Origin: Rhynchopus sp. YZ270_cl-10
Lineage: Eukaryota; Euglenozoa; Diplonemea; Diplonemida; Diplonemidae
Direction: 5' to 3'
DNA: 64,000 nt
Assembly (NCBI GenBank): GCA_964035575.1
Contig: OZ037844.1
Span: 868,001 to 932,000 of the forward strand
Part shown: one piece after another, positions 41,049-54,200 of the stretch
Position numbering within the stretch: position 1 is the first letter of the stretch
Layout of the letters: each line of letters starts with the position of its first letter
Position numbers and translations under genes: made by a program
Notes under the pieces: model-generated
What the model saw: the letters and a program-made list of their open reading frames with translations, nothing else
The model's database searches: none
Told to the model about the DNA's origin: nothing

Positions 41049-42284
41049 TACGGAAAAAGAAAAGAAAATGGAAGTGGGAAACGCCTCACAGTTCATCAGC
41101 GGACGTAGACACTGGGGGGGAAAAGGGGAGGTTGGCAAGATGGGCTTCAGAGAGCTCGCTTAGTCACGGAAGAAAAACAAAAAAGGGAAAATTTGAGAAT
41201 ATCATTATTTTGAAAAATTGTAAATTTTTTTTTTTGAAAAAAAAAAAAAGAGTTGAAAAAGTGCAAAATGCCTCACACAGTGTTCGCGGATCGCTGGCTC
41301 ATTTGGTTTTCCGAGGGTTGATTGAACCCTCAGAGAGCATTTTATTGGCACATCGGTTACCATGATGGTGCATAATTTGGAGAGAAAAAAAAAAAAACAA
41401 AAACAGATCGTGTCACGAGGTGGTGACAAAGTGTTCGTAACAAGGGGGTTTTGGGGAATTACTTCAGTCAATAAGAAAGGGTTCGGGTAACGGGTGGCTG
41501 GTAATGGTAGTGTGTGTGTGTGCGTTGGGGATGGGGATTGGGGTAATAGAATGTACATAATGTCTGTTGGCAGACACCTGTAATTGTTATAGTGTGTAAG
41601 AAATTCAAGAACACCACAAGGAAAGATTTGTGAGTATTTTATTTTTTTCGTTGAACGCAGCCAAAAAAATAGTGTATATTCTGTGGGGGGTGAAATGAAG
41701 TTTCACGCCATTTTCGTAAAAAGAGAGAGAGAAGTTGTAAGAGCAAACGCCTCACCGTTCATAGGCGGACGCAGACACTGGTGGGCGTAAAAAAAAAAAA
41801 AAGAAAATAAAAGAAATAAGATGACCGTCTTGGTCACTTCGTACCTAAAGATACCTGTAATGGATGAATGCACCTCGCTTGGTCACACCCTGATGTTTCA
41901 AGAAAAAACGAGAGCAGCTTACTCTCTGTTATTGTATCACGCTGTGTACTGCACCCCCCTATTTTTCTGGGGAAATAAAAAAGGTTTCCCCGAGGGGTTT
42001 ACAGAAATCAAAAAAGTCTCTCTCTCTTTGCAAGACTCTGTTTTTTTTTTGTCCTTCTCAAAGAAACCCGTAGTTATTGATACAGGCACCTCCTACTGAC
42101 CCATTCGTACGATGTCAGCCATCCGGATAAAAGCACAAGAAAATAAAAAAAAAAAGTCACCTTGAGATAAGAAATTTTGAGTAGATTAATGTCCACACAT
42201 CTCTGCAAAAAAAACAAAAAATGAAGTAAAACGTTGAAGAGAAAAAACACCTTTTTGTTACGTCTTTCATCCTCATTTCTCTTG

Positions 42285-45200
42285 TCACAACGGCGATGCA
42301 GGGTCGATATGCAAAACACTACCCCCGTCACCCCCAGGCTGCATCCATGATATAACCCCAAGCTCTATGGGCATGTTGTTTCTCTTTTGGCATTCTTCGG
42401 AAAAGATTTGCTCTGCATGAGCTTTCTTTGTCACATATGTGTCATTGATGCGGACGAGACGTGAGCCGAGGGGACACCCTGCGACAGCTTCGTCATCAAC
42501 AGAAAGTGAAAGAATGCGCTGCAAATTATCAAGCTTAAGAATCGCAGCATCTCCCGGGGTGAAAGCAAAGCTTATGTCCGTAAGGTGCGCACCAGCTTCA
42601 CGCCATTCACATCGCGTCAATTTGCAGCATAATTTGCGATGTTTTTCTTTCATGAAGGCAAATAGAGTTACAATATGGGCAAGACGGCACCCTTCACACA
42701 CCGACGCCACTACAGGGTCCTCCTGCATAAGAATCGCGGTAACAAATTGTTCGAGGCTTTCGTCTGCCTGCAGGTATTCTGCATTGTCAAACGCACTGCG
42801 GAGCAAGGCGATGACACCTCCCAGATGCTCTGCGGTTTCGTCCAAAGGCTTGCCCGATCGGAAGGCCTTGAAGCGGGTCGACACAGCAGCGGAAAGCTCG
42901 GGTGGCATAGCCTCGTGGAATGCAGAGGGGAGCAGTGCAGTTATCCAGTCGCATCGGTCAGCCTTCTTCAAAAACAGCCGCAAGATGCTTTGTGTATGAC
43001 GGACTTGCTGTGAAAGGGAGAAGGGTAAAGATATTGTGAGAATACACTTTCCAAATAAAAACCCTGGGGTTTTACAATACAAAACAGAGTAAATGAGAGA
43101 AGTTCGGGGAATTGTACTGAGCTTTCTTTTGACGACGTTGTGGACCAAGAGTTTGTGGAAGCGCTTGAAATAGCCGCTTCGCCTTCACCTTTAAGTCTCG
43201 CGAGAGAGCAGGGAAATGGTCAGTGGGGGGAAGAGGGGAGGGAAAATGAAGGATGAGGAACGTAAAAGTGATTAAGATATTCTTTTCAATCGAAAGATGG
43301 AGTTTGGTCCACCAGCGTTGTCTCCTCTTTTTTTCGTCTTTATTTTGTATCGGTAAAAGGAAAACCTCGAGTGTCTTCTTGCATACCACAGATTTGTGCA
43401 TGACAGACTCTGGTATGGGGACCACTGAGCCCGAGAGAGGCCACTTCTGTACAAGAGCGTCGTAGAGACGCAGCTTGGGGTCTGAGAGCTCACTGGAGGA
43501 GAACACTTCGAGTAGTGCAGCAAGGCAGCCGGTGACCTGTGGATGGTGTGTGGGGCGTTGTTGTTTTGTGTTGTTTTGTTTGGTTGTTGGTGTAGTGTAG
43601 TTGTTTCTGTTGTGCAATCACCACTTTGTTTTTCTTGAAATTTTGGTTGTATTAGTGTAGACTGAGGATGATCCACTTTGTTTCAAAGAGCAAAATGAGA
43701 AGCAAAAACCAAAAAACCAAAAAAAAAAAAAAAAAAAAGGTGGAAACGGGCAGGCTTTGCGCTAACTTCTGTCCTTTGTCCCGGGATTTTTGGATATTTT
43801 TGTGGTGCGTTTTTTTTTTTGCAAACCGGGGTTTCCTTAAGAAAACCAGAGAATCTCATATTTCATAGTAAGGGTACTTTAGTGTGTTTTCACACACACA
43901 TGTGACCCCACCGTGGAGAGCAATCGCCTCGCGCGATCAAAAGAAAGCAGAGAAAAGGGAAAAGAAAAAAAGAAAAAGTTGGGTACCGTGCGCCTGCGGC
44001 GCTACCTGTTCCCTACCCTCCTTTATGTTTAAACACGATGTACTTATGTACAGTGTTCATTTTATTTTGAGTACGACTCCACATCCCCCCTGAGGATGAT
44101 CCCCCCTCCCTCACGGATAAAGATTGATTAGGACGCCATGGGGCACACCCCCTCCGAGGCCATAACCGTCCTAGGTTTTCTCACTCTTCTCTGTGGTCAC
44201 TGAAACCCCACCGCCATCACTACATTACCGATAGCTTCTTCAGTACGTTGGGTTTTCAGACCTGAAAATAACCCTTGTTTACGAATATGGGCTCATGTTT
44301 TGTCAAATTTTAAGTCGCTGCATTTTTGTCCATTTTTCCGTATCCCCCACCACAATCCGGGATTGGTTCGGAAATGCAACAAAACGACCACCCAGGTACC
44401 CAGGTCTTGGGCGGGAAAAAGCCACAGGAAATTTACGCACTTTTTGAGACCGGGGTTTCCTTACTAGAACCAGAGGAATCTCATAGTTCAGAGTAAGAGT
44501 ACTTTAGAGTGTTTTTGCGCACACATGTGACCCCACCGTGGAGAGCAATCGGCTCGTGCAATCAAAAGAAAGCAGAAAAAGGGAAAAATAAAAAGACAAA
44601 AGTTGGGTACCGTGCGCCTGCGGCGCTACCTGTTCCCAGTCAAAACACCACAATTTCATCTGAATTTGGGTTTTCAGACTGAAAATGCCCCTGTTTAAGA
44701 GTATGGGTTCATGTTTTGTGAAAATCGAAGTCACTAAAACTTTGTCCATTTTTCCGAATATGCCCCACCACAGCCTGGGATTGGCTCGGAAATGCCACAA
44801 AACACTGTTTTTTTCACCCCCCTGACGTAACCCTATTTGAGGTGCGTTTTTTTGGTCCCGGAACACGATTTTCCAGATTTTAGCGCGAAGCCTGGAAACG
44901 GGTTTGGTAGGGGAGGGTGATATACCTGGCGCTCAGTGAACATCTTCGCTGCGAGTTCGATGTCTTCTCTCCAGTTGCCTGGGGGTGCCTCTGAGTGGTG
45001 CTCGGGTGCCTCGGCAATCTGAAATGGGGGGTTTTTTTTGACGAAGATTTGCAACAAAATGATTAAAATATTTTGAAAAGCGAATGGCATTTATCTCTTG
45101 TTTTTTTTTGAAAACTGACCCTGGCAGGGAAGGATATTGGACTTGCACCGTATTTGCAACTAAAAAAAACTCATCTCCCTCCTCTCATCACTTGACTTCT

Positions 45201-48200
45201 ACTTGGGAGAGAGGCAAGGAGCCTCGGGGTGGGGGTGGAGTGGGACACATACAGCGACGGTTGCCTTCAGTTCGATGGTGTGGAGACACAAGGGTACATC
45301 GGGTTTTGCGTATGTGAACACCTGCGGGTGGGTATGGTGGGGTTATTTATGAAAATTTGAGCATTTTGACCTCATATGCACACATCGATGGGCGTTGTTC
45401 CGAATGATAGGGGATAACCCACAGTTGATATAAAACGCACATGAAAAGAAAACAGAACAATACTTTTCTGCACACTATTTGCATGGATGGTTTTAACCTC
45501 ACAAATCGTTGTTAATTTTTCAACAAAAAAAAAATGTTACCTTGAAATGCGGAAGCGCCAGTTTTGGGAAGACGAGCCCAGATGCGAACCTGACCTCCCT
45601 GTCTACAGCGTGCCACGCGACCTGACCTTCGCCATTAACGTATCCACGACAGAGCTCTGCCATGTGTGCGATCTGTGTCAGAAGCAGGTCGGGCTTGCTT
45701 GCGTCCAGAAGCAGCGGGTCCACGTCACCCACATCCAAGAGCAGGTAGGAGGCAACAGCGTCGAGGGTCTTGTTGTACTGTTGTGTTGTGTTGTTATGAA
45801 AAGGTAGACAGCAATTGTACTTTTTCCTTCCTTCAAAAACTTCACATTTCACTTTTTGTTTTGGGGGTCACATAAGGTGCTAGGTTCTGTGCTATGTACG
45901 AACCTACCTTGTTTCCTTTGCAATACAAGGGGAACCGTTTCGCGAAATTAGGACAATGAAAAAAAAGGAATTTGAGTATACCTTGTCTGTGAGTGAGAGC
46001 ACTGCAGCCTTCATGAGGTCTTTGTGCGCTGCGTCTGTTGTGCCGTTGTAGTTGATCCAGAAGTCGAGGGTATCAGGGAGGCCTGGGCTGCCTGCGATGG
46101 TGGTGTGCTCTGGCATGTCGATGTTGATGCCGCCCTCTTCACATTCGAAGTCGATGGGGCCTACGTCGTGGCGGAAAGCGTTCCAGAGGCGTTTGATGGT
46201 CGCAAGCTGTGCTTCGAACACTTCTACTTGCCCTGGTGCAACGTGCTGGGACAGAAGCTCCAGTAACGACCGATATGCAATAGGAGATCCTTCACACTGT
46301 CGCAGGCGTCCTGACAGCGCGTCATGAACCGCTAAGGAGAAGTTGACGATCCCCAGGAGGAGTGGCGAGATCAGTGCCAGCTTCTGCACTTCATGCACCG
46401 CGGTGTCAACGAGCTGTGGCTTTCCTTCCCCCCCAAGGGAGTCCAGCTGGCGTAGCGCAACGTCGCCTCGAGGGAGGGTGGTGTTCTTGGTTGCCTCCAT
46501 CCAGACGCAGAGCGCTTTGAGTGTGTGGCACATATCGGATTGGGGGCGGGCGAGGAGAGAGCGTTTTGAGGTGGTGTGCTCCTGCCAGAACTGTTCGACG
46601 ACGCGCTCGGCGTTCATAGCTGCCTCGCGGGTTGTGGAGTGTGGACGGAGGATCTCGGCGTTCTTTTCCGCATCCCCGACCAACAGATCGTATACAAAGA
46701 AGGAGTACACGCGGCTTGCTTCGTCACAGCTCAGCCCGGTCGCGCCACTCATATGAAGGTGGTACGCCATGGAGCGCTCTGTCAGCTGCATCACCATCAG
46801 CTCGTGGTCGCCCAACCCTTTCTGGTATCCGTAGTCGCGTGTCTGTATGGTCTTGGAGAAGAGCCAATTCCACACCGTGTCGAGGGCTTCGGGGAAGAGG
46901 GCAAGCTGTAGCGTGAAGAGACCGAATTCGATGCCCCAAAGGAGGTAGCATGCGCCGGTGCTGAGGACGGGTTGCTTGCATGCATAGGAGTCGAGGTTGC
47001 CTGCAGGGTCCAGTTGTGTGACGCAGTCGAATTTGTAGTTGCCGCCTTGTGCGATGGGTCCTCCGGTTTTGTCTCCCGGCAAGAATTTGTCTCTTTGCGC
47101 ATCAAGATCCAACAACAGCGACCCAAACAACGAATCCGGCAACGCTGCCACGACGCACGCTGTGGTGCACACCATCTGCGTCCACGCGTTTTCAAACCCC
47201 TCTGACAGAGACCCCGACACGCTCAATCCTGCCAACGCGCTTTGCGACAACAACGACAGATCCAACCCCAAATGCAACAACTTCCTCTGCTTCTCACACA
47301 ACCCAAGCTTTTCCCCTATCGCCTCATTGCACGCAATAAGCTTCGCCGACGGATGTGCCTCCTTGACTGCAAAGTAGCATCGGAAGGCGCAATAGAACAG
47401 CAGGGTGCGCATCTTCTCTACGCTCTGCACTGCGTCGAAGAGCGTTGTGGTGACAAACGTTGCAAGGCGGGTGATGTGCGCTGGGTCAGCTTCCTGCGCA
47501 TCAGTCTGCATATGCCTGCGCAACGACAAGAAGTGGTCGTACATCGGATCATTGATTTGATACACAAAAGGCAGGTCACCCGGTTTCGTCGAAAGGGGTT
47601 CTGCGCTTTGACATTTATGCTCCATCGCCGCACCGCACATCTTTACGAGAACACCAATCTCCTCATCGTGTACCTGGTCACGAAGGTATTCTAGCATAGA
47701 CTTCGTGCCCATGCCCTGAGCAGATCCGGTTCCGCTCTCTAGTGTGCGGATGAAGGTGAGTAGGCTGTGTTCGCAGTGTGCGTCAGGAGGCGATCTGATC
47801 AACTCCCTGTCCTCTTCAGACCCGCGCGCCGGGCAGACAAACCCCTCCGGCTGCATCAACTCTTTTGCGACAGAGGAAATCTTCTCAAATCGTGCGTCCC
47901 CTACTACTACTCCATCGGGCACCCATCTGATGTCGTACACATCAGCAGGCCTTCTGAACAGACATGCCAAAGAAAGCACAAAGGCCTCCTCAATGGCAGC
48001 CAATTGAACAATGTGGTACAGCTTTACTGCGCGATTTGAAGCTTCGCTTATACGAACAATCTGTCTGGCACGAATGTCTGCGAATCCTTCGGGTCCGGTC
48101 ACCATGAGAAATTCTGCGTTCAACCCCATGGTTTGATCGAGGGTCAAATCGAACACCGCTGTGTACACATCCTGTCCAAGCACACCATGCATCCCAGCAC

Positions 48201-51200
48201 AATACCTCTCCTCCTCGCGTACATCATTCCCACACCGCACTGCGGCGCTGTACACCGCATTTGCCAATCCAATCCAATCCTTTTCAACCCCTTCCAATGG
48301 TGGGGCCAACCCTGTCAGCACCCTACAGGCAGTACCCCTCGAGACATACTCCGACCTCAATAGACCAAGCACATATGCCACCAACCCCGGGATACACAAA
48401 CTATTCGCATTCAACTGCATCAATGTCAACGCCACAGCAGACGTGGCCTGGGGCACATGCTCCACTACCTCCTCGAGATGCTTCAAAGAGACCGGGAAGG
48501 TTTCGCAGACACTCTGTGCAACGAAGGTTTCCACTGCGGATAGGGCTGTGTCTGGGAGGGGTGGGTGTGGCTCCTCCCCCTCCCTTTCTTTGGGTTGTGT
48601 GAGGGTGATGTCTTGCTCCAACACCTTAGCGGCTAAGAGAAGTGCAGGGAGGGTCTTGCTAGACGCAATACGGGCCATATCAGTACGATGACACAACGAA
48701 GAGACGCAGGTCACAAAGCGGCGGCGGCCTGGGTCGTCGATAATAAGGGTTGGTACACCTGCAGCGAGGATGGCGGGGCAGAGCTCGTTGGTGATGAAGT
48801 CGATGTCGTGTTGGGTGACCATATCGGGTTCTTGCAGAGAGAGGGCGTTTGTGATGGAGAGTGGCATCATGGCAAGGATGTACGCTTTCATCTCCTTCGC
48901 GTGTATTGTGCATAAGGCATGAACTGTCCACACCGTTTCGTTGGTATTGAACACTGCATGGTGGAGACGGCGTGCGATAGCAAGAACCCATTTGACGACA
49001 GCACTGCATATTGCAGGATCATGGTGACGTACATGGCGCCGTACGCAGTCACTAAAGAAGTGCAAAACGGAGTTGGGGTCAGACTCAACTAACGCTACGA
49101 TCTCAGCGATTGAGGTATGTGCATGGCGTGTCTTGAGTGCGGCCGCTTCTGCAACGGTGTCTACTGCGTGAGGGGGGATGTGCAGAATGTCCATCAAAGC
49201 GCGTGACCCTGGTAGTGCTGGAGGGGATGCACCGACGAATAATGGAGGCAAATTGTTGATCTGGGTCCACCGAAGCTGGTCGAACGTTGTGCGCTGCATG
49301 GCATGGCTCAAGACCATGCTCAGGAGTGTGTCGCATAATGCAAGCTTCGTTTCGTCTGTGTCACCTAAGAAGGCGGATGCGGTTCTGTCGTCCAGCAAAA
49401 ACCACAAAGCGTGCGCAAGAAGTGTGCAGGGCGATTTATGTTCTTCGTCAATAAGGCGTTGTGCTAATGACACTGCGGCGCCTTCTTGTTGTGCAACTTC
49501 GTGCGCCATCGCGACCAATCCTTGCGCGGTAGGCAAACGGCATCGGTGAAGCGTCAAAAGACACCGCCGCACCCTCGGACAGCGATGCAGGAGGAGACGC
49601 GCTGTGGCAACCTGCTCCCCAAATGCGGTTTTCGGTTGGTACAGTGAGGCCGCTCCGTCGGAATCATTGACAAAAACCCAACGACTTTGCGCTTCAAGCT
49701 GTCCCTGCATCAATGCGTTGATCGCCTGATGCAGCACTGCGTCCATATCACCCCACTCCGGCTGCGCCCTCTCAGGACGCCGTCCAATCACACTCTGTGT
49801 AACGTACAACAGCAGATCCGATGAAATCTTCTCTGCCCCTGCATCAATGTAGACCTCCCCCCACCCTGTACCATAGAGTGGTGTGCACCGTGCCCCCCTT
49901 GCAAGGTTCGATGAGTGGTATAACTGCAACAATACCACCGCCTTTCCGGAGCGTGATGTGCATATTTCTGGCGGGGATTCAAGCAAATTGCGGAGCTCTC
50001 TGCATTCAGGCATCCCCAACGACTCCGGCTCCACCACCACAACAAACACATGCGAGGTCGAATCGACACAGAACTTATACACAGCCTCCTCAAAGTCCTC
50101 CCCACCACACTCCGACTCATGCAACCAGGTACTGCTCACTGTATGACATCCGGGGATGTCTGCCAATAGACTCGCAAAGTCCGCGTTGGCAGGGGAATAC
50201 ACTATGGTACGATCCCAGGTGTCATTTGGACTGCGTGCGGTGTCGTCGCAGACGTGCCGGATGTAGGCGCTGAGACCCCAGGGTTGGAGGTCACGGAAGT
50301 AGGCGCGGACGTAGGCGGGGGATTCTTGCTTGAGGACGTCTTGGGCGTGGAGCATGGCGTCGGGGACGAGGAGGTGGAGCAGCTTCATGGTGGCGCTGCG
50401 CCAGAGGGAGGTGCCGCCGTCTTCATCGTAGAGGAAGTGCTGCAGGGCGACGTCCTGCGCGAGGCGTGTCGACAGTGCGAAGGGCTGCAGTGACCCCGTC
50501 TGCATCATCTCCAGGAGCAGAGAGTTGAGCGTCTCTGCAGGGACATCGCTGAAGACGCATCGGTTCCGTGAAGACAGTGCTGTAGTGAACTCCTCTAATC
50601 GCGCTCTGAGTGCAAGCGCGCGGGTGCAGTCCTCCGTCGACAGCTTTGCCAATGCATGCTCCAAAACCTCATGAGTAGATAACGTAAATTTTTCCAATCG
50701 ATTAAGATACGGAGCAGGAAGCAGTTCATCGCGCCCAGCCAGCTCCCGTTTTGTGACGTGAACGATGCACTGAAAGTCTCGGTGGACCCTTTTGTATTCT
50801 AAAGCTGCGCCGATCGCGACGGCAACGAAGTGGAGCACATCGCCTTTTCCATTACTCGCAACGACATACGATTGGTTGAACACATCAAAGAGACAGCCAT
50901 CAATGGCACGGGTATTTGTCAGCCACACTGTACGCCCTGTTTCCATGGCAGCGGTGATCTGCGATACTACGGTAACCGGCATTAACTCATCTCCCTGAGA
51001 CAGTGCGGACAGCGAGAACACCTGGACATCTTTGAGCTGCGCGATACCACTGTGTTTTAAGAGCTGCAGCATGCTGCCGTCATCGGTGTTGTCAACGAGA
51101 AGCTTGAAACGTACCCACATATCATTCAAATTCTTCCCAGAAGCGCCTGCTGTTGCACGGTTGTTGTCAAGAATGCTGTCCACCACTACGTCAAGCTTCT

Positions 51201-54200
51201 GCCTCAACCTTCCCTTCAATGCTTCATATGAGTACTCTTCCCCGCACACCTCAAGCGCATTTCCAAACGACTCCAACACCCGTTCAAACATTTCTGTCTG
51301 TCCATTAAAGTTCCGTTCCAACGCCGCAGTGATAACCTCAGGAGTAACACTGACCAACGCAGTGTCGGGTTGATTCCTCTTGATGTACCGCATCAAATGA
51401 AACAAATCCCTCAACCCATACCACCAACATAGATCCCCCCCTTCCGCTAGCAAGCTATGAAATGCATTACAGCAGGCAGGCACCGCTTTGCAGGCCAAAG
51501 GGGTCAGACCATTTACCCCTTGGGGATGTAAAATTCCGGCGCACATACGAGACAGCTCTTCTGTATGAGGTTGTGCCATGTATACTTCGACGCAACGGTT
51601 ACCAATGGCAGGGTCCAACGCTTGGTTGGTCATAAGAACAGAGGCAATGGAGCATCCTTCTAAATAGTAGTGCAAAACTTTTAAAGCGTATTTGCGTTCG
51701 ACACCTTCCCCCTTGATAAGCCCCGCTTCATCAACAAAGAGAAGGCATCGTTTATGTCTCTGACCATGACTATCATGGTTGCGTTGTCCTTGATACGCTT
51801 CTTCGCACTTCTTTTTAATTTCATCAGCGCTGCTCTGCGCCGATCCTTGGTATCTGCACATCTCAGAGATTGTACAGAGCGATCCCCAAAATTCTCCTCT
51901 ACCAGTCATATTATCGCGAATTATGTTGTTCGAAAGGGTTTTTGAGGTTCCCGGAGGGCCATGAAGGATTACGGCCATTCTGTTGTCGAAGCAGACCATT
52001 TGTACAAAGAGGTTTTCACGGAGGCCGTCATGGGCGTAGACTGCATCGGGAAGCGAAAGGTGTGGTCCGCAGAAGTGGCAGACCGCGCTTTGCACTACAT
52101 CCGCAAAGGTTATCCCATCGGGAAGACCGCGTAACTCTCCCTTTTCTGCGGCCTGAGATATCGCGGTGGTTAGCTCTGTGGAAAGCGTTTTGCGGTCATC
52201 ATGCGCAAGACGGAAATAGTACGACACCGCCACTCCTAGCAGCATAGAGGACAATGCCAAATCCCATATATCCGTCGACTGCGTCGGAAGGTTGTGAACA
52301 AATTCCTGATCCCTTTTAAAAAAAAATTCGAAAATTTTGACCGCACGGTGTACATCCCGCTGTGATACCGTCGATCTCTTTCGAAGACAGAATTTTTGCA
52401 CCGCACGATGCGCGAGGAGGAGGAGGTACGCAAGAAGGTCTACTTTATTTTGCGCAATTTGATGTTTGAAGATGATGGGGTTGGAGGCGACGAGACGTGA
52501 AATGAACATTGCTCTTTGGTGCTCCGCAAGCTGCCGCCAGGAGATAATATGCTCCATCAACGATGGGGGCATTGGGGTCACGTCAAACCCTAAAATGTCA
52601 TCTGCATCTCCGGATGCGGAGTCCACATCGCCTTCTAAAGCTGCCTCCTTTTTCGCAGGGTTGATCGCTCCTATGAAGGCGACATTAGGTGGCAAATATC
52701 CTGCAGATCCTGGGCAATATGCATTCCACATATCCCACCACCGATCCACCACAATCCTCTTCACCAAGCCCAACATATGAGTTGCATTCATTTCATCCAA
52801 CAACACAATAAATTGAATATCCGGGCTTTTCAATGCCGCATCTAAGATAGGTCGCATCTCCTCAAACAGCATGCTTGGTGTCATATAGTAACGCATCAGA
52901 ACGCATTTTGAGGACGATTTTCTTTCCATTGACAGATAAATTGATATCAGATGCGCCAGATCGTCTCCCGACGGTCCATTTGGACCATCTCCTTCTGCAA
53001 GAATCCTGAGAAGTTCTGGAGGGGGTTGAAGAAGGGGTGACTCTTGGAGCTGCTCCCTCATATGGCTTCGGATGAGTTGGGTAAGCGCTGCACCATTTGT
53101 AACAGCACGACCAACCGCTTCACGTGCCCATGCTAAAGCTGCTTCAACTTTTGGCTTAGATTCCAACGATTTGCGTACAAAGTCAAACGCGGCACGTCCT
53201 GCTAACGCCTTCATTTCATTCGATTGCAATACAGTTTCAATGCATTGTTCAACCTGAAGGTTGAGTATCCCACCGCCAATCCGACGTAACCAGCGTCGCA
53301 TCGCTTCGATATGCGTGAACACATCTTTGCAGTGCACATCTCCTACTAACGTCTGAATCTTTCCACTTAATATAGCTTCCCTCGCTTCGCGCTCCTGTGC
53401 CATTGGTGCCCCCGCCTGGCGTTGAGGGCTAGTTGGAGTAGGAGAAGGGGACGAGGCACGCTCATGAGTATCGGTTGCCTCAACAATCTGTGGTCCTAAA
53501 CTTGACATGAGTGCGGAGACAATGAGTTGGAGACTGCCAAGGCATTTATGCTCGAGAAGGGCTTTGAGGCAGACCTGGACGCGGTCGGTGTTTTCTGCGT
53601 TCCATATAACCCGTTCAATGCCGCCAACCATGTCAGAAATGTTGTTCGGAAACATCTTTCGCACATCGCTGTTGAGACGGAGAAACCCCATCAGCTGCTG
53701 TTCAATGTCTACGAATCCGCGGCGTTGCTTTGTACGCGATGGAAGCTGGAGGAGGTCTGCAAGCATTGTGATAGCATAGCTCTTTCCTGTCCCGGAAGGG
53801 CCCTGGAGGATGGCCGGGTCGCGAAGGTGAATCCGGCTGTTTACTTGAAGCAGCTTTTGGAGGAAGTCTGGGATGATGACATAGTTCTTTTCTGCGAGCT
53901 TTGAGGCGCAGGTTTTGATGTGTTGAATATGCAGCTCATCTGTCAAAACATCTACAAGCTGATGCGGCGGGGTCGCTGCCTCAAATCGCAGGACCGGGGG
54001 AGACATGGAGGAGAACTTCTCGACGGCGGCCTTCCACTCTTGCACGGCCGCTTCGATGTGGGGCGGGGTGCTCCCGGACAACTGCGTCATCACCACCCTC
54101 CTATGCCCACCACTCTCAAACACCTTCATATGAAAATGATCAGGATCCGACGGATTCACAAAATGCCGCATTTCATGCGCAATGCTTAATGCCTCCAACA

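Larger units (their letters stand above)
38729..42284. other. Gene-free repeat region
   Basis: No convincing gene. It holds family 6 repeat pieces (38922-39010), two copies of the GACTACT.TC.CTAGATA.CA phrase (39230 and 39357; a third at 17757), GGGGAGAG arrays, several hairpin modules (40585, 40752, 41070, 41734) and an inverted-repeat element at 40933-41048. Confidence 0.65.
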
